A DNA stretch of 64,000 bases, taken from CAVQJU01 sp963755195 (GTDB lineage: Bacteria > Acidobacteriota > Vicinamibacteria > Vicinamibacterales > CAVVIG01). The stretch is from positions 930,001-994,000 of the forward strand of contig CAVWIZ010000002.1 of the NCBI GenBank assembly GCA_963755195.1, given 5' to 3'. Every line of letters begins with the position of its first letter. The first letter of the stretch is position 1. Under the pieces are notes generated by a model that was not told the DNA's origin, searched no databases, and worked only from the letters and a program-made list of their open reading frames with translations. A program made the position numbers and the translations under genes. Of the stretch, positions 39,765 through 48,297 are shown in pieces.

Positions 39765-40357
39765 TTCGTACGAATCTCGCGACGCGGCCGTTCTACAACG
39801 AGCGCGCGGTCCACGGCGTGCTGCTCGCGGTCGCGGGCATCGTGGTGGTGGCCTCGATATTCAACACCACGCGGGTGCTGCGCTATTCGCAGAGCGACAC
39901 GCAGCTCAGCACACAGGCATCGCGCGATGAATCGCGAGCGGCGGAGCTTCGGACTGCGGCCACACGGCTCCGCGCGACGATCGATCCGAAGCAGATCGCG
40001 TCGGTGTCGATCGAAGCGCGTCAGGCCAACGACCTGATCGACCGGCGGACGTTTTCGTGGACCGAGCTGTTCAACCAGTTTGAAACGACGCTCCCCGAGG
40101 AAGTCCGGATCACCTCGCTGCGGCCGAGGATCGACAAGAACCAGTTCTTTGTCACCGTGACCGTCGTCGCCCGGGGCGCCGAAGACGTCAGCCAGTTCAT
40201 GGACAATCTGGCCGCCACCGGTGCGTTTGCGCAGGTGGGCGCGCCGCTCGAAGAGCACGTAAACGAGCAGGGACAGCTTCAGACGGCGATTCAGGCGATC
40301 TACGTTCCCATGGTCGGGCACGCCGCGGGCCGCGGCGGAAAAGCCGCGCGACGATGA
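39761..40357 (+). CDS. pilN: PilN-like inner-membrane assembly protein
   Basis: 199 residues. A short cytoplasmic tail MIRTNLATRPFYNER (the NLATRPF motif is typical of PilN and binds PilM) is followed by one helix (VLLAVAGIVVVASIFN), a coiled coil (SRAAELRTAATRLRATID) and a ferredoxin-like periplasmic domain (WTELFNQFETTLPEEVRITS ... FFVTVTVVARGAEDV). It forms the alignment subcomplex with PilO. Overlaps of 4 bp occur on both sides. Confidence 0.85.
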   Translation: MIRTNLATRPFYNERAVHGVLLAVAGIVVVASIFNTTRVLRYSQSDTQLSTQASRDESRAAELRTAATRLRATIDPKQIASVSIEARQANDLIDRRTFSWTELFNQFETTLPEEVRITSLRPRIDKNQFFVTVTVVARGAEDVSQFMDNLAATGAFAQVGAPLEEHVNEQGQLQTAIQAIYVPMVGHAAGRGGKAARR

Positions 40358-40935
40358 TGACGCTGGCCAGACGCGTGTTCGTCGAAAAGCGCCGGATCCT
40401 GGTGATCCTCGGCGCGGCGCTGCTTGTCAACGTCGGCATCTACGCGCTGGTCGTCTATCCACTGGGCGTGAAGTCCGAGACGGCGGTCGCTCGCGCGGCG
40501 AACGCCGCGTCCGTACGCCAATCCGCCGAGGCCGACATGGCGGCGGCAAAGGCGCTGGTGTCGGGGAAAACAAGCGCCGATCAGGAGTTGGCCACCTTCT
40601 ACCAGAAGGTGGTGCCCTCGGATCTCGACGCCGCGCGGCGCATGACCTACGCACGGCTGCCCGCGCTTGCACGCAAGACCAACGTCAAGTTCGAGAATCG
40701 GCGATCGGCCATCGATCCCGAGGCGCAGAAGAACTCGCGGCTTGGACGTCTGCAGACGCAGCTGGTCGTCGAAGGCGACTACGAAAGCCTGCGCCAGTTC
40801 ATCTACGAGCTCGAGAACGCGGCCGAGTTCATCATCATCGACGAGGTGGCGCTCGGTCAGGGCGAGGCGAACAAGCCCATTACGCTCAGTCTGGAGATTT
40901 CCACGTACTACCGTCTGGAGCCCAATGGAACCTAA
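40354..40935 (+). CDS. pilO: PilO-like inner-membrane assembly protein
   Basis: 194 residues. It has one N-terminal helix (RILVILGAALLVNVGIYALV), then a coiled coil and a ferredoxin-like domain (LQTQLVVEGDYESLRQFIYE ... EFIIIDEVALGQGEANKPIT). This arrangement and the place after pilN identify PilO/GspM. The 3' end overlaps the next gene by 11 bp. Confidence 0.82.
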   Translation: MMTLARRVFVEKRRILVILGAALLVNVGIYALVVYPLGVKSETAVARAANAASVRQSAEADMAAAKALVSGKTSADQELATFYQKVVPSDLDAARRMTYARLPALARKTNVKFENRRSAIDPEAQKNSRLGRLQTQLVVEGDYESLRQFIYELENAAEFIIIDEVALGQGEANKPITLSLEISTYYRLEPNGT

Positions 40936-41518
40936 GCGGCGCCGTGAGCTCCTGCTCGCCGCGGTCGTGGTGGTCCTCGCCGCGGCGGTGTACTTCGCCT
41001 ACGCCGGAGGAGTGCCCTTCATCACGTCTGCCGCGCCACCGCCGGCGTCTAATGGATTGAGTGCAACGGGAACGACGACAAAGAACGACCGTTCGGCGCG
41101 AGGCGGGCCAGGTGGGGTGAGCGAGGTGGCCGCACCGAACGTGCACCTGGAGGCGCTCGAGGAGGAGCGGCCGGCGCCTGATGCCGCGGGACGGAATCTG
41201 TTCCGGTTCAAGCCGAAGCCGCCGCCCCCGCCTCCGCCGCCCGCACCCAAGCCTCTACCGGCGGCCGCGCTGCCGCCGCCCGTGCCGGCCGGGCCGCCGC
41301 CTCCGCCGCCGATCACATTGAAGTTCATCGGCATCGTAGATGCGGGACAATCCAAGAAAGTGGCGGTGTTGAGCGACGGCCGAGGACCGCCGGTGTACGG
41401 CCGCGAGGGAGAGACGGTGCTGGGCCAGTATCGCATCCTGCGGATTGGGACGGAATCGATTGAGATGTCGTATCTCGACGGCCGGGGCCGGCAGACGATT
41501 CGGCTCACCGGATCATGA
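40925..41518 (+). CDS. pilP: PilP/GspC-like protein with proline-rich linker
   Basis: 198 residues. After a short basic start (MEPKRRRELL) comes one helix (AVVVVLAAAVYFAYAGG), then a Gly/Ser-rich stretch and a proline-rich linker (KPKPPPPPPPPAPKPLPAAA and a second PPPPPP run) able to span the periplasm. The C-terminal HR-type domain reads ITLKFIGIVDAGQSKKVAVL ... GREGETVLGQYRILRIGTES, typical of GspC/PilP, which contacts the secretin N-domains. The next gene is the secretin. Confidence 0.82.
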   Translation: MEPKRRRELLLAAVVVVLAAAVYFAYAGGVPFITSAAPPPASNGLSATGTTTKNDRSARGGPGGVSEVAAPNVHLEALEEERPAPDAAGRNLFRFKPKPPPPPPPPAPKPLPAAALPPPVPAGPPPPPPITLKFIGIVDAGQSKKVAVLSDGRGPPVYGREGETVLGQYRILRIGTESIEMSYLDGRGRQTIRLTGS

Positions 41519-41531
41519 GAGGACTTTCGCA

Positions 41532-44105
41532 TTGCGGATTGCACACAGCAGATTGCTGACGACCCGGCTGGGGGTCGTTCTGATGGCCGCGGTGATGACG
41601 GCCTGTGCGGCGGGGCAGGCATTTCGTCAGGGCGAGGTCGCGACGAAGGCCGGCGACGTCGACGGCGCAGTGTCCGCGTACCGCAAAGCCGTGCAGGCCG
41701 AGCCGGAAAACGCCTCGTACAAGATCGCGCTGCAGCGAGCCATGGTGACGGCGTCACGCACACACGCCGACCGCGCGCGCGAGTACGAGCGGATGGACCA
41801 GCTCGAGGCGGCGCTCGGCGAGTTCAAACTGGCCGCCGAGTACGATCCGAGCAACCGGCTCCTGAGCGTGAAGGTCGCCGAGCTTGACAAGATCATCCGC
41901 GATCGCGTCGAGGCGGCGCGGCCGAAACCCGCCATCCAGGTGGCGCGTGAACGGGCGCGTATCTCGTCCGCGCCGACGCCGCTCCTCAATTTCACGACGC
42001 CGCTGCCCCTCATTCGTTTCAACAACACCAGCCTGCGCGACATCCTGAACTTCATTGCCAGCTCGACGGGCATCAACGTCACCTTCGATCGGCAATACAC
42101 GGATCGAGCGTTTACCGTCCAGCTCGACGGCGCGACGCTGGAACAGGCGCTCAACCAGATTCTGAGCGTCAACCAGTTGTCGTACAAGGTCCTGAGCGAG
42201 CGCTCGATTCTCGTGTTCGACGACAACGCGCAGAAGCATGGCCAGTACGACGACCAGGTGATCCAGACCTTCTACCTGTCGAACGCCGACGCCACCGAGA
42301 TGACCCAGTTGTTGAGCCAGGTGCTGCGTCCGCCGGGCGTGGCCATCCAGCCGCAGATCGCGGCCAACAAGACGGCCAACTCGCTGACCATCCGCGCGAC
42401 GCTGCCGATGGTCCAGATCTTCGAAAAGATCATCCAGCAGAACGACAAGCCGCGTGCGGAGATCGTGGTGGACGTCGAGATCATGGAAGTCAACCGGCAG
42501 CGGGTGAAGCAGTACGGCCTGAACCTGTCGGAGTACGCGCTGGGCGGCATCTTCTCGCCCGAAGTCTCGCCCTCGGGGACCGCGAGTATCACGACAGGCA
42601 CCACCCCCGTGGCCGGCGGCGGAACGAGCACCACGACGACCGGCGGCCGCTCGACACCGCCGAGCGGCGTCACCTCGCCGCCGCCCTTCAACCTGAACAC
42701 CATCTCGCGCGGACTCACCACCGCCGACTTCTACATGGCCGTCCCCACGGCGATCGTCAAGTTCCTCGAGTCCGACACCAACACGAAGCTCGTCGCGAAG
42801 CCGCAGCTGCGGGGCGCCGAGGGCACGAAGTTGACGTTGAAGGTCGGCGATCAGATTCCGATCATTTCGACGAGCTATCTGCCCATCGCCGGCGGCGGCG
42901 CGGGCGTCAACCCGTTGAGCTCGTACCAGTACAAAGATGTCGGCGTGACCATCGACATGACGCCGCGCGTGACGCTCGAAGGCGACATCCTGATCGACAT
43001 CACCATCATCAACAACTCGCGGGGGAGCGACGTCAACATCGGGGGCGTCAACATCCCGTCATTCGGCAACCGCGAGGTGACCACCCGCCTCCGGCTGCGG
43101 GACGGCGAATCGAACCTGCTGGCGGGCCTCTTGCGGGAAGACGAACGCAAGTCGCTCAACGGGTTTCCCGGCGCCATCCATGTGCCGGTGTTGAAGCAGC
43201 TCTTCTCGAACAACGACGAGCAGATCGGCCAGACCGACATCGTCATGCTGCTGACGCCGCACATCGTCCGCACCTCGGAGGTGACGGAGGCCGATCTGCG
43301 CCCGATCTACATCGGGGCCCAGCAGAACGGCGGTGGCCTGAGCCTTGGCGGTCCGCCGCCGCTCATCGCGGCGCCGGTCGCCGAACAGCCGGCGCAGCCC
43401 GCCGCCGCGGGGGCTCCCGCGCAACCAGGCGGCTTGCCGGCGATTGGCCAGACCACGCCGCGGGGGACGATCACGGTACCGACGGGTGCGACGCCAATTC
43501 CCGGCACGGTCGTCGTACCGAACGCAGCGCCACCGGCGACAACGCCACCGGCTGCTCCAGCTCAACCACCTCCACAGGCGCCCGCGGCGCCAGGGCCGGG
43601 CGTTGCACCGCCGCCGGAGGCCGCGGCTCCGACGTTGACGCCAGCGACGCCCACGGCGCCGCCCGCCAACCCGCCGATTACGTCGCCAGGCATCGGCTCG
43701 GCGCAGGTGATCATTTCGCCGCCGATGACGCCTCTTCGTGTCGGGCAGGGTCCGTACAACATCCCGATTTCGATCACCGGCGCCTCGCGGCTGTCCACGG
43801 TGACGTTGACCCTGGTGTTCGACCCGACCAAACTCCGCGTCCGCACGGTGCAGGAGGGCAGTTTCCTGCGCTCCGGCGGCGCCAGCCCCACGTTCTCTCA
43901 GCAAGTGAACGAGGGGCGCATCGACATCACCATCGCGAGATCGGGCGACCTCACCGGAGCGTCGGGCACGGGGCTTCTTGCGGCGATTCTCTTCGACGCG
44001 ATCGCGCCGGGCAATGTGCAGCTGATTGTGAGCGGTTCGGCGACCGGACCCGGGGGCACGGCCATGGGACTGCAGTTCCGGCCGGTGACCGTTACGGTGC
44101 AATAA
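41532..44105 (+). CDS. gspD: Secretin (GspD/PilQ type) with N-terminal TPR and C-terminal cohesin-like domain
   Basis: About 858 residues from a TTG at 41532 (MRIAHSRLLTTRLG); the lipoprotein-like signal ends MTACAAG. Order of domains: TPR pair (about 40-130: GDVDGAVSAYRKAVQAEPEN, EAALGEFKLAAEYDPSN), N0-type domain (NFTTPLPLIRFNNTSLRDIL), N1 (YLSNADATEMTQLLSQVLRP), and a secretin core (VDVEIMEVNRQRVKQYGLNL ... VAKPQLRGAEGTKLTLKVGD ... GLLREDERKSLNGFPGA). It ends with an Ala/Pro-rich linker of about 120 residues and a C-terminal cohesin-type domain (QVIISPPMTPLRVGQGPYNI ... LVFDPTKLRVRTVQEG ... TGLLAAILFDAIAPG). It forms the outer-membrane pore. The cohesin part is outside the usual secretin plan. 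Confidence 0.92.
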   Translation: MRIAHSRLLTTRLGVVLMAAVMTACAAGQAFRQGEVATKAGDVDGAVSAYRKAVQAEPENASYKIALQRAMVTASRTHADRAREYERMDQLEAALGEFKLAAEYDPSNRLLSVKVAELDKIIRDRVEAARPKPAIQVARERARISSAPTPLLNFTTPLPLIRFNNTSLRDILNFIASSTGINVTFDRQYTDRAFTVQLDGATLEQALNQILSVNQLSYKVLSERSILVFDDNAQKHGQYDDQVIQTFYLSNADATEMTQLLSQVLRPPGVAIQPQIAANKTANSLTIRATLPMVQIFEKIIQQNDKPRAEIVVDVEIMEVNRQRVKQYGLNLSEYALGGIFSPEVSPSGTASITTGTTPVAGGGTSTTTTGGRSTPPSGVTSPPPFNLNTISRGLTTADFYMAVPTAIVKFLESDTNTKLVAKPQLRGAEGTKLTLKVGDQIPIISTSYLPIAGGGAGVNPLSSYQYKDVGVTIDMTPRVTLEGDILIDITIINNSRGSDVNIGGVNIPSFGNREVTTRLRLRDGESNLLAGLLREDERKSLNGFPGAIHVPVLKQLFSNNDEQIGQTDIVMLLTPHIVRTSEVTEADLRPIYIGAQQNGGGLSLGGPPPLIAAPVAEQPAQPAAAGAPAQPGGLPAIGQTTPRGTITVPTGATPIPGTVVVPNAAPPATTPPAAPAQPPPQAPAAPGPGVAPPPEAAAPTLTPATPTAPPANPPITSPGIGSAQVIISPPMTPLRVGQGPYNIPISITGASRLSTVTLTLVFDPTKLRVRTVQEGSFLRSGGASPTFSQQVNEGRIDITIARSGDLTGASGTGLLAAILFDAIAPGNVQLIVSGSATGPGGTAMGLQFRPVTVTVQ

Positions 44106-44116
44106 GGGAATCTGAT

Positions 44117-44156
44117 AATTGGGTAATTGGGTAATTGGGTAATTTGGTAATTGGCA
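44117..44156. repeat. (AATTGGGT)n array abutting the first pseudopilin start
   Basis: Five 8-bp units: AATTGGGT three times, then AATTTGGT and AATTGGCA. The last base is the A of the ATG at 44156. The array replaces a normal Shine-Dalgarno region between gspD and the pseudopilin gene. Confidence 0.9.
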
Positions 44157-44623
44157 TGAAACGGGCGGAGGGCTACACCTTCATAGAGCTCATCATCGTG
44201 TCCACGATGCTGCTGGTGCTCTCGGCGGCGATCATGCCGCTCACGAGGGTGACGATGCAGCGGACGCGCGAGGCCGAGTTGCGGCGGGCGCTGCGCGAAA
44301 TGCGGACGGCGGTCGACAAGTTCAAGGACGCGGCCGACCAGGGTCTGATCGGCTCGCTCGACATCAAGGTCGGGAGTGAGAACTACCCGCCCGACCTCGA
44401 CACGCTGGTCGAAGGCGTGTCGGCCGCCAACGACGCGACGGGACGCAAGCTCAAGTACCTGCGCCGTGTGCCGACCGACCCGATGACCAAGGGGACCGAG
44501 TGGGGACTGCGCTCGTATCAGGACGATCCCAAGTCGTCGAGGTGGGGCGGGCAGAATGTCTTCGACGTGTACACGACCTCGGAGGGCACGGCTCTTGACG
44601 GAACGAAATACAAAGACTGGTAA
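44156..44623 (+). CDS. Pseudopilin (GspG-like) 1
   Basis: 156 residues. The class III signal MKRAEGYTFIELIIVSTMLL is cut by prepilin peptidase after the glycine; glutamate +5 is present (YTFIE). The hydrophobic N-terminal helix continues VLSAAIMPL. The C-terminal part has GspG features: DLDTLVEGV, KYLRRVPTDPMTKG, EWGLRSYQDD and the ending DVYTTSEGTALDGTKYKDW. The start is ATG 44156 rather than an upstream codon inside the repeat. Confidence 0.9.
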   Translation: MKRAEGYTFIELIIVSTMLLVLSAAIMPLTRVTMQRTREAELRRALREMRTAVDKFKDAADQGLIGSLDIKVGSENYPPDLDTLVEGVSAANDATGRKLKYLRRVPTDPMTKGTEWGLRSYQDDPKSSRWGGQNVFDVYTTSEGTALDGTKYKDW

Positions 44624-44633
44624 CGGATGATGG

Positions 44634-44673
44634 GATTGGGGAATTGGGTAATTGGGTAACTTAGCAATTGATC
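44634..44673. repeat. (AATTGGGT)n array overlapping the second pseudopilin start
   Basis: Units GATTGGGG, AATTGGGT, AATTGGGT, AACTTAGC and AATTGATC run from 10 bp past the first pseudopilin stop into the second pseudopilin's coding sequence. The only good in-frame start (TTG, 44652) lies inside a unit and encodes the MGNLAI leader. Confidence 0.8.
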
Positions 44674-45068
44674 GACGGACTTCGCGGCAGCGTGGGTTCA
44701 CGCTGATTGAGCTGCTGGTCGTCGCCTCGATCCTGATCGTCCTGGCCGGGATGGGGCTCGTGCAGTACCGCAACGGCGTGATTCGCGCGCGCGAAGGCGT
44801 CCTGAAAACCGATCTGTTTCACCTGCGCGACGCGATCGATCAGTATTACGCGGACAAGACCATGTATCCCAGCACGCTCGACTCGCTGGTGAGCGAGGGC
44901 TACATGCGAAAGATCCCTGACGATCCCTTCACGATGAGCTCGAGCACCTGGCAAACCATTCCCAGCGAGCCCGACCCGAACAACCCCAGCGCGTCGCCAG
45001 GCGTGTACGACGTCAAGAGCGGGTCTGATGCGACCGCTCTCGACGGCAGCAAGTACTCCGACTGGTAG
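44652..45068 (+). CDS. gspG: Pseudopilin (GspG-like) 2
   Basis: 139 residues with signal RRTSRQRGFTLIELLVVASI, cut after the glycine, with Glu +5. It is followed by VLAGMGLVQYRN. The globular part has the major-pseudopilin pattern: DLFHLRDAIDQYYADKTMYP, SLVSEGYMRKIPDDPFT, the ending YDVKSGSDATALDGSKYSDW. The TTG start at 44652 is the only plausible one and is within a tandem repeat. It is a paralogue of the preceding gene and probably the major pseudopilin. Confidence 0.88.
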   Translation: MGNLAIDRRTSRQRGFTLIELLVVASILIVLAGMGLVQYRNGVIRAREGVLKTDLFHLRDAIDQYYADKTMYPSTLDSLVSEGYMRKIPDDPFTMSSSTWQTIPSEPDPNNPSASPGVYDVKSGSDATALDGSKYSDW

Positions 45069-45073
45069 TCGAG

Positions 45074-45196
45074 TAGCCCCACGGTCGACAGCCCGGCAAC
45101 ACGATCACCGCCGTGCACGCAGTGACCGCCGAGAATTCCGTTTGAATGCCCCTAGACGCTGCGAGCGTTGCGAGCGCTGCGGTGACCGTGGGGCTA
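45074..45196. repeat. 123-bp element with 13-bp terminal inverted repeats, copy 1
   Basis: The ends are TAGCCCCACGGTC and GACCGTGGGGCTA, a perfect 13-bp inverted repeat. The interior carries CGGTCACCGCAG-type and GCGTGCACGGCGGTGATCG-type segments. It fills the whole gap between pseudopilin 2 (plus) and the DUF6941-like gene (minus). The TAG of its right end is the stop codon of the DUF6941-like gene. A second copy, reversed, is at 55686-55806. It is too short to encode anything and resembles a MITE- or REP-like unit. Confidence 0.85.
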
Positions 45197-45616
45197 GTGG
45201 AACTTCGGCGGCGTCGTCTTGGAGACAGTTTCCTGAGGCGGCGGCATTTTCTGGAGACGCAGCGAGTGCGACGCCAGCTGACGCCCACCTGAAGAAATCT
45301 TGACCGTATAGCGCCCCGGCTCGGGGAACTGGGTGCCCACGACATTCATGTTGATGAAGGCGCTTCCGCTTTCGTCGATGGTCACACTGGCCTGAACGGG
45401 CTGTCCGAGTGCGTCCCCGTTTGGCCGGCCCAGTTCGATTCGAAGCGGGACCACCTCATGCGCCTGGCCGCGAAGGCGAACCGCGATCGTGAGCGTGGGA
45501 TGGGTGGCCGGAAAACTCACCGCGGAGATCACGTCGAAGATTCCGATGATGCAGTGTTTGCCGCCCTCGGCCATGAACGCGGAATCGCAGACGTGGAGAT
45601 ATTCGACTTCAGCCAT
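45194..45616 (-). CDS. DUF6941-like protein
   Basis: 141-codon cytosolic protein. The start MAEVEYLHVCDSAFMAEGGK and CIIGIFDVISAVSFP match a small family (DUF6941) of unknown function built of beta strands. The C-terminal half (GSAFINMNVVGTQFPEPGRY, TVKISSGGRQLAS) looks like a beta-sandwich. The stop codon is supplied by the inverted-repeat element. It is convergent with pseudopilin 2 and not clearly part of the secretion machine. Confidence 0.65.
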   Translation of the reverse strand: MAEVEYLHVCDSAFMAEGGKHCIIGIFDVISAVSFPATHPTLTIAVRLRGQAHEVVPLRIELGRPNGDALGQPVQASVTIDESGSAFINMNVVGTQFPEPGRYTVKISSGGRQLASHSLRLQKMPPPQETVSKTTPPKFH

Positions 45617-45695
45617 GTCGCGAGTCTAACAGCCTATTCGGCCGGGCGAGGAATTACGTCTAAGAGCTCCGTCTGTCAGGCAGCGGCCGCGCAAG

Positions 45696-45721
45696 AAAAA
45701 GGCCGGGCGAGATGCCCGGCC
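45696..45721 (-). terminator. Rho-independent terminator after the PKD-domain gene
   Basis: On the minus strand, GGCCGGGC-ATCTC-GCCCGGCC forms a perfect 8-bp stem followed by TTTTTC. It lies 48 bp past the gene's stop codon and is the clearest intrinsic terminator in the window. Confidence 0.8.
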
Positions 45722-45768
45722 CTTGATAGCATCCTGCAGAAGTCTCAGCCTACGGAGTAATGGAGGTA

Positions 45769-47333
45769 TTAGCCAACTGTCGTTCGGCCGTCCGATGTCG
45801 TCACCGTCACCTTCACCTGGAGCGGCGGGTTGGACCACGCTGGCGCGTGTAATTGTGCGTGATTTGAGTTGGTGGTCGCGGATGTCAACGGTTGGCCGTC
45901 ACCGAAGTTCCACAGGATACTGGGTGACGACCGCATTCCCCAAGCCGGTCACTGTCGCTGTGAACGTCGCGAGTGTGTTCGACGCAGATAACCTGACTCT
46001 GCGAATAGGTAATCGTGACTCCCAACGGCGCCGCGGCCTGAACAAAGACGGTTGTGACCGCCGTGCCGACGCCGCCGTTGCTGTCGATGGCAGTCAACAC
46101 GACGGTGTAAGTGTTACTGGTCTGATAGACATGGTGCAGCGCGATGCTCGCGCCGGTCGCCGGGCCAAGAAGCGTCCTCGTGCCGTCGCCGTAGTCGATC
46201 GTCACGTCCTGGATCACAGTGTTGCTGTTCGGTGCCGGGGCAATCGACGCCGTAAACAGGGTATCTGTGCCGGCTGTCGGAGTGATCTGCGGCGCCGCCA
46301 GCGAAACGACGGGCTGCTGCTTCGCGTTGACGACGACGGTCGTAGCTGCCGTTACGCGGTTTCCGAAGCTGTCGGTGACCACCGCCGTAATATTGAACGG
46401 CCCCGTCGAACGATAGGTGTGCGTCACGACCGTGCTGCCGACGGGTGCTCCAAGACTCTGCGTCTGGCCGTCGCCCCAGTCCACCGTCACCTCGCGGATC
46501 GCGACTCCGTTGGAGGATGACGCCGTGACGGCAATTGTGAAGGACGCGGGGAGTCCGGCACTCGGCGGCGTCGCCGGCGGTGTGATGACGATTGTCGGCG
46601 AGCCCACCACGCCGACCGTCACAGTCCCGGAGGCCTGACCGGATGTCGGGTTCGCCGGAGTAGCTGGTGTCCCGGTGGCCGGCGGCGTCGTTGAACCTTG
46701 CGCGCCAACGCTCGCTGTCACGGTCGCGGACGTCGACGTCGTGAGCACCGTCTGAGCGGCCCCTGCGCGATCCGTCGTCGCCAGGCTCGTGCTCAATATT
46801 CCCGCCGTCGTCGTAAACGTGACTGGCGCCGACGCCAACGCGTTGCCGTTGACATCGATCACGAGCGCGCTGATCGTGGACGATCCTCCGAGCGAGGGCA
46901 CCAGGGCCGGGCTGGCGCTGACGATCACCTTGCCGACGGCGGCCGTTCCCACGAGGATCTTCAGCCCGCCAGCCGTCGCGACGCTTGCGCCGCCAGACGC
47001 GGCCGAAATCGTCGCCGTGCCCGAGGCGCCGCCCGCGTTGAACGTGGCGAAGGCTTGCCCATTGATGTCCGTCTCGACCTCAGACGGCTGGATCGTGCCG
47101 AGCGTCGTCGTAAAGATGATGTGCGTGCCGCTGTGCGGCGGGGTGCCCGCGGGTTCGAGCACTTGAGCCACGATTTGAGTCGTCCCGCTGAAGGGCAGGG
47201 CGGTGTCGACGGCCGTCAGGGTGATGGTCGATCCCGAGGGCGCCAGCAGCGGCACCCGATCGCACGCAACCGTCAGGGCGGCCAGCACGCCGAAGAGTCC
47301 CAGCAAAGCGATCCCGCGAGGCCGTGATATCAT
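45769..47333 (-). CDS. Lipoprotein with Ig-like and PKD domains (frame break near C-terminus)
   Basis: About 520 residues. The signal MISRPRGIALLGLFGVLAAL ends at a lipid-type LTVACD. Two bacterial Ig-like (BIG) domains follow (about 30-215; motifs FTTTLGTIQPSEVETDINGQ and FTTTAGILSTSLATTDRAG), then a Pro/Thr linker and PKD domains with VDWGDGQTQSLG ... VTHTYRSTGPFNITAVVTD and IDYGDGTRTLLG ... LHHVYQTSNTYTVVL. After TYSQSQV the frame switches near 45990. The other frame continues with a last domain (containing GDGQPLTSATTN and VTVTTSDGRTTVG) to the stop at 45769. It is predicted to be surface-exposed. Other starts at 47348 and 47360 are in frame. Confidence 0.75.
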
Positions 47334-48165
47334 GAAGACGCTAACCATCTTAATTCCCATGCACTTAGCCGGTCAAGGCGAAACAGAAAGACGTGGTTGC
47401 GAGGCGGGCTACGCGATGGCAGCCCTCATTGTCAGCCTTGCCGTTCTGGCCGTGCTGATGACGGCGGCGATGCCGGTGTGGAAGCAGACCGTGCAGCGCG
47501 AGAAGGAAGCAGAACTTGTCTTTCGCGGGGAGCAATATGCCCGCGCGGTCGGACTCTTTCAGCGCAAGTTTGCGAACGCCTATCCGCCCACGATCGACGC
47601 GCTGGTTGAGCAGAAGTTTCTCCGCAAGAAGTACAAGGACCCGATTACCGACGACGACTTCGAGCCGCTGAGGCAAGGGCAGGCGGCGCCCCAGGGTGGC
47701 GCTCAGGCTCCGGGGCGTGGCGGTCAACCTCAAGGACAACCTGGCGCGCCCACGCCTGGCCGCGGCGGCATTGGCGCCACACCGGGCACCGTGGCGCAGG
47801 GCAGTGCTCCGGCAGCAGGCGGCATCGTCGGCGTCGCGAGCAAGAGTAAGGATGTGTCCATTCGGCTCTACAAAGGGCGCTCTCACTACAACGAGTGGGC
47901 CTTCGTCTACACGCCGCCGCCGGGGGCTGGCGGCGGTGCACCCGGCGCGCCAGGGGCCGGCGGCAGGGGCCCGGGTCAACGCGGCGGCCCGCCAGGCGCC
48001 AACCCTCAAACCCCCGGTACTGGACCCGGCGGCCTGCCAGGCCGCGGCCGCGGCGCTCCTCCGCCCGGCGGACCAAACGGACCGGGCGGCCGTGGCTCCC
48101 CGTTCAATCCGTTCAACCCCGGACAATCGCCGTTCCCAACGACGCCGCCCGGTAGAGGACGTTGA
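47332..48165 (+). CDS. Pilin-like protein with Gly/Pro-rich tail (GspG-type N-terminus)
   Basis: 278 residues from ATG 47332 (GAGG 10 bases upstream) or ATG 47359. After a charged leader comes EAGYAMAALIVSLAVLAVLM, a prepilin-like cleavage site (G/Y) and helix, though Glu +5 is absent. A pseudopilin-type core follows: FRGEQYARAVGLFQRKFANA, YPPTIDALVEQKFLRKKYKD. Two low-complexity blocks (Gly, Pro, Gln, Arg) flank the short strand segment DVSIRLYKGRSHYNEWAFVY. Such proteins occur beside Acidobacteriota secretion clusters. It is divergent from the PKD lipoprotein gene with essentially no intergenic space. Confidence 0.75.
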   Translation: MKTLTILIPMHLAGQGETERRGCEAGYAMAALIVSLAVLAVLMTAAMPVWKQTVQREKEAELVFRGEQYARAVGLFQRKFANAYPPTIDALVEQKFLRKKYKDPITDDDFEPLRQGQAAPQGGAQAPGRGGQPQGQPGAPTPGRGGIGATPGTVAQGSAPAAGGIVGVASKSKDVSIRLYKGRSHYNEWAFVYTPPPGAGGGAPGAPGAGGRGPGQRGGPPGANPQTPGTGPGGLPGRGRGAPPPGGPNGPGGRGSPFNPFNPGQSPFPTTPPGRGR

Positions 48166-48203
48166 CGCTCACGTCTGGTTAAGACGAAGGGGAAGGGGAT
48201 TTG

Positions 48204-48290
48204 GCTATTGGGTAATTGGATAATCTGGTAATTGAGTAATCGCAGGGGCCGCCAATTGCCCGATTACACGATTACCCAATTATTCAATTC
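48204..48290. repeat. Inverted arrays of the AATTGGGT family between convergent genes
   Basis: The left arm (48205-48240) has TATTGGGT/AATTGGAT/AATCTGGT/AATTGAGT units and the right arm (48254-48290) has ATTGCCCG/ATTACACG/ATTACCCA/ATTATTCA units. A GC-rich loop (CGCAGGGGCCGCC) separates them. The arms can pair over about 35 bp. The structure fills the gap between the pilin-like gene and the convergent hydrolase gene. Confidence 0.88.
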
Positions 48291-48297
48291 GTCTGAT

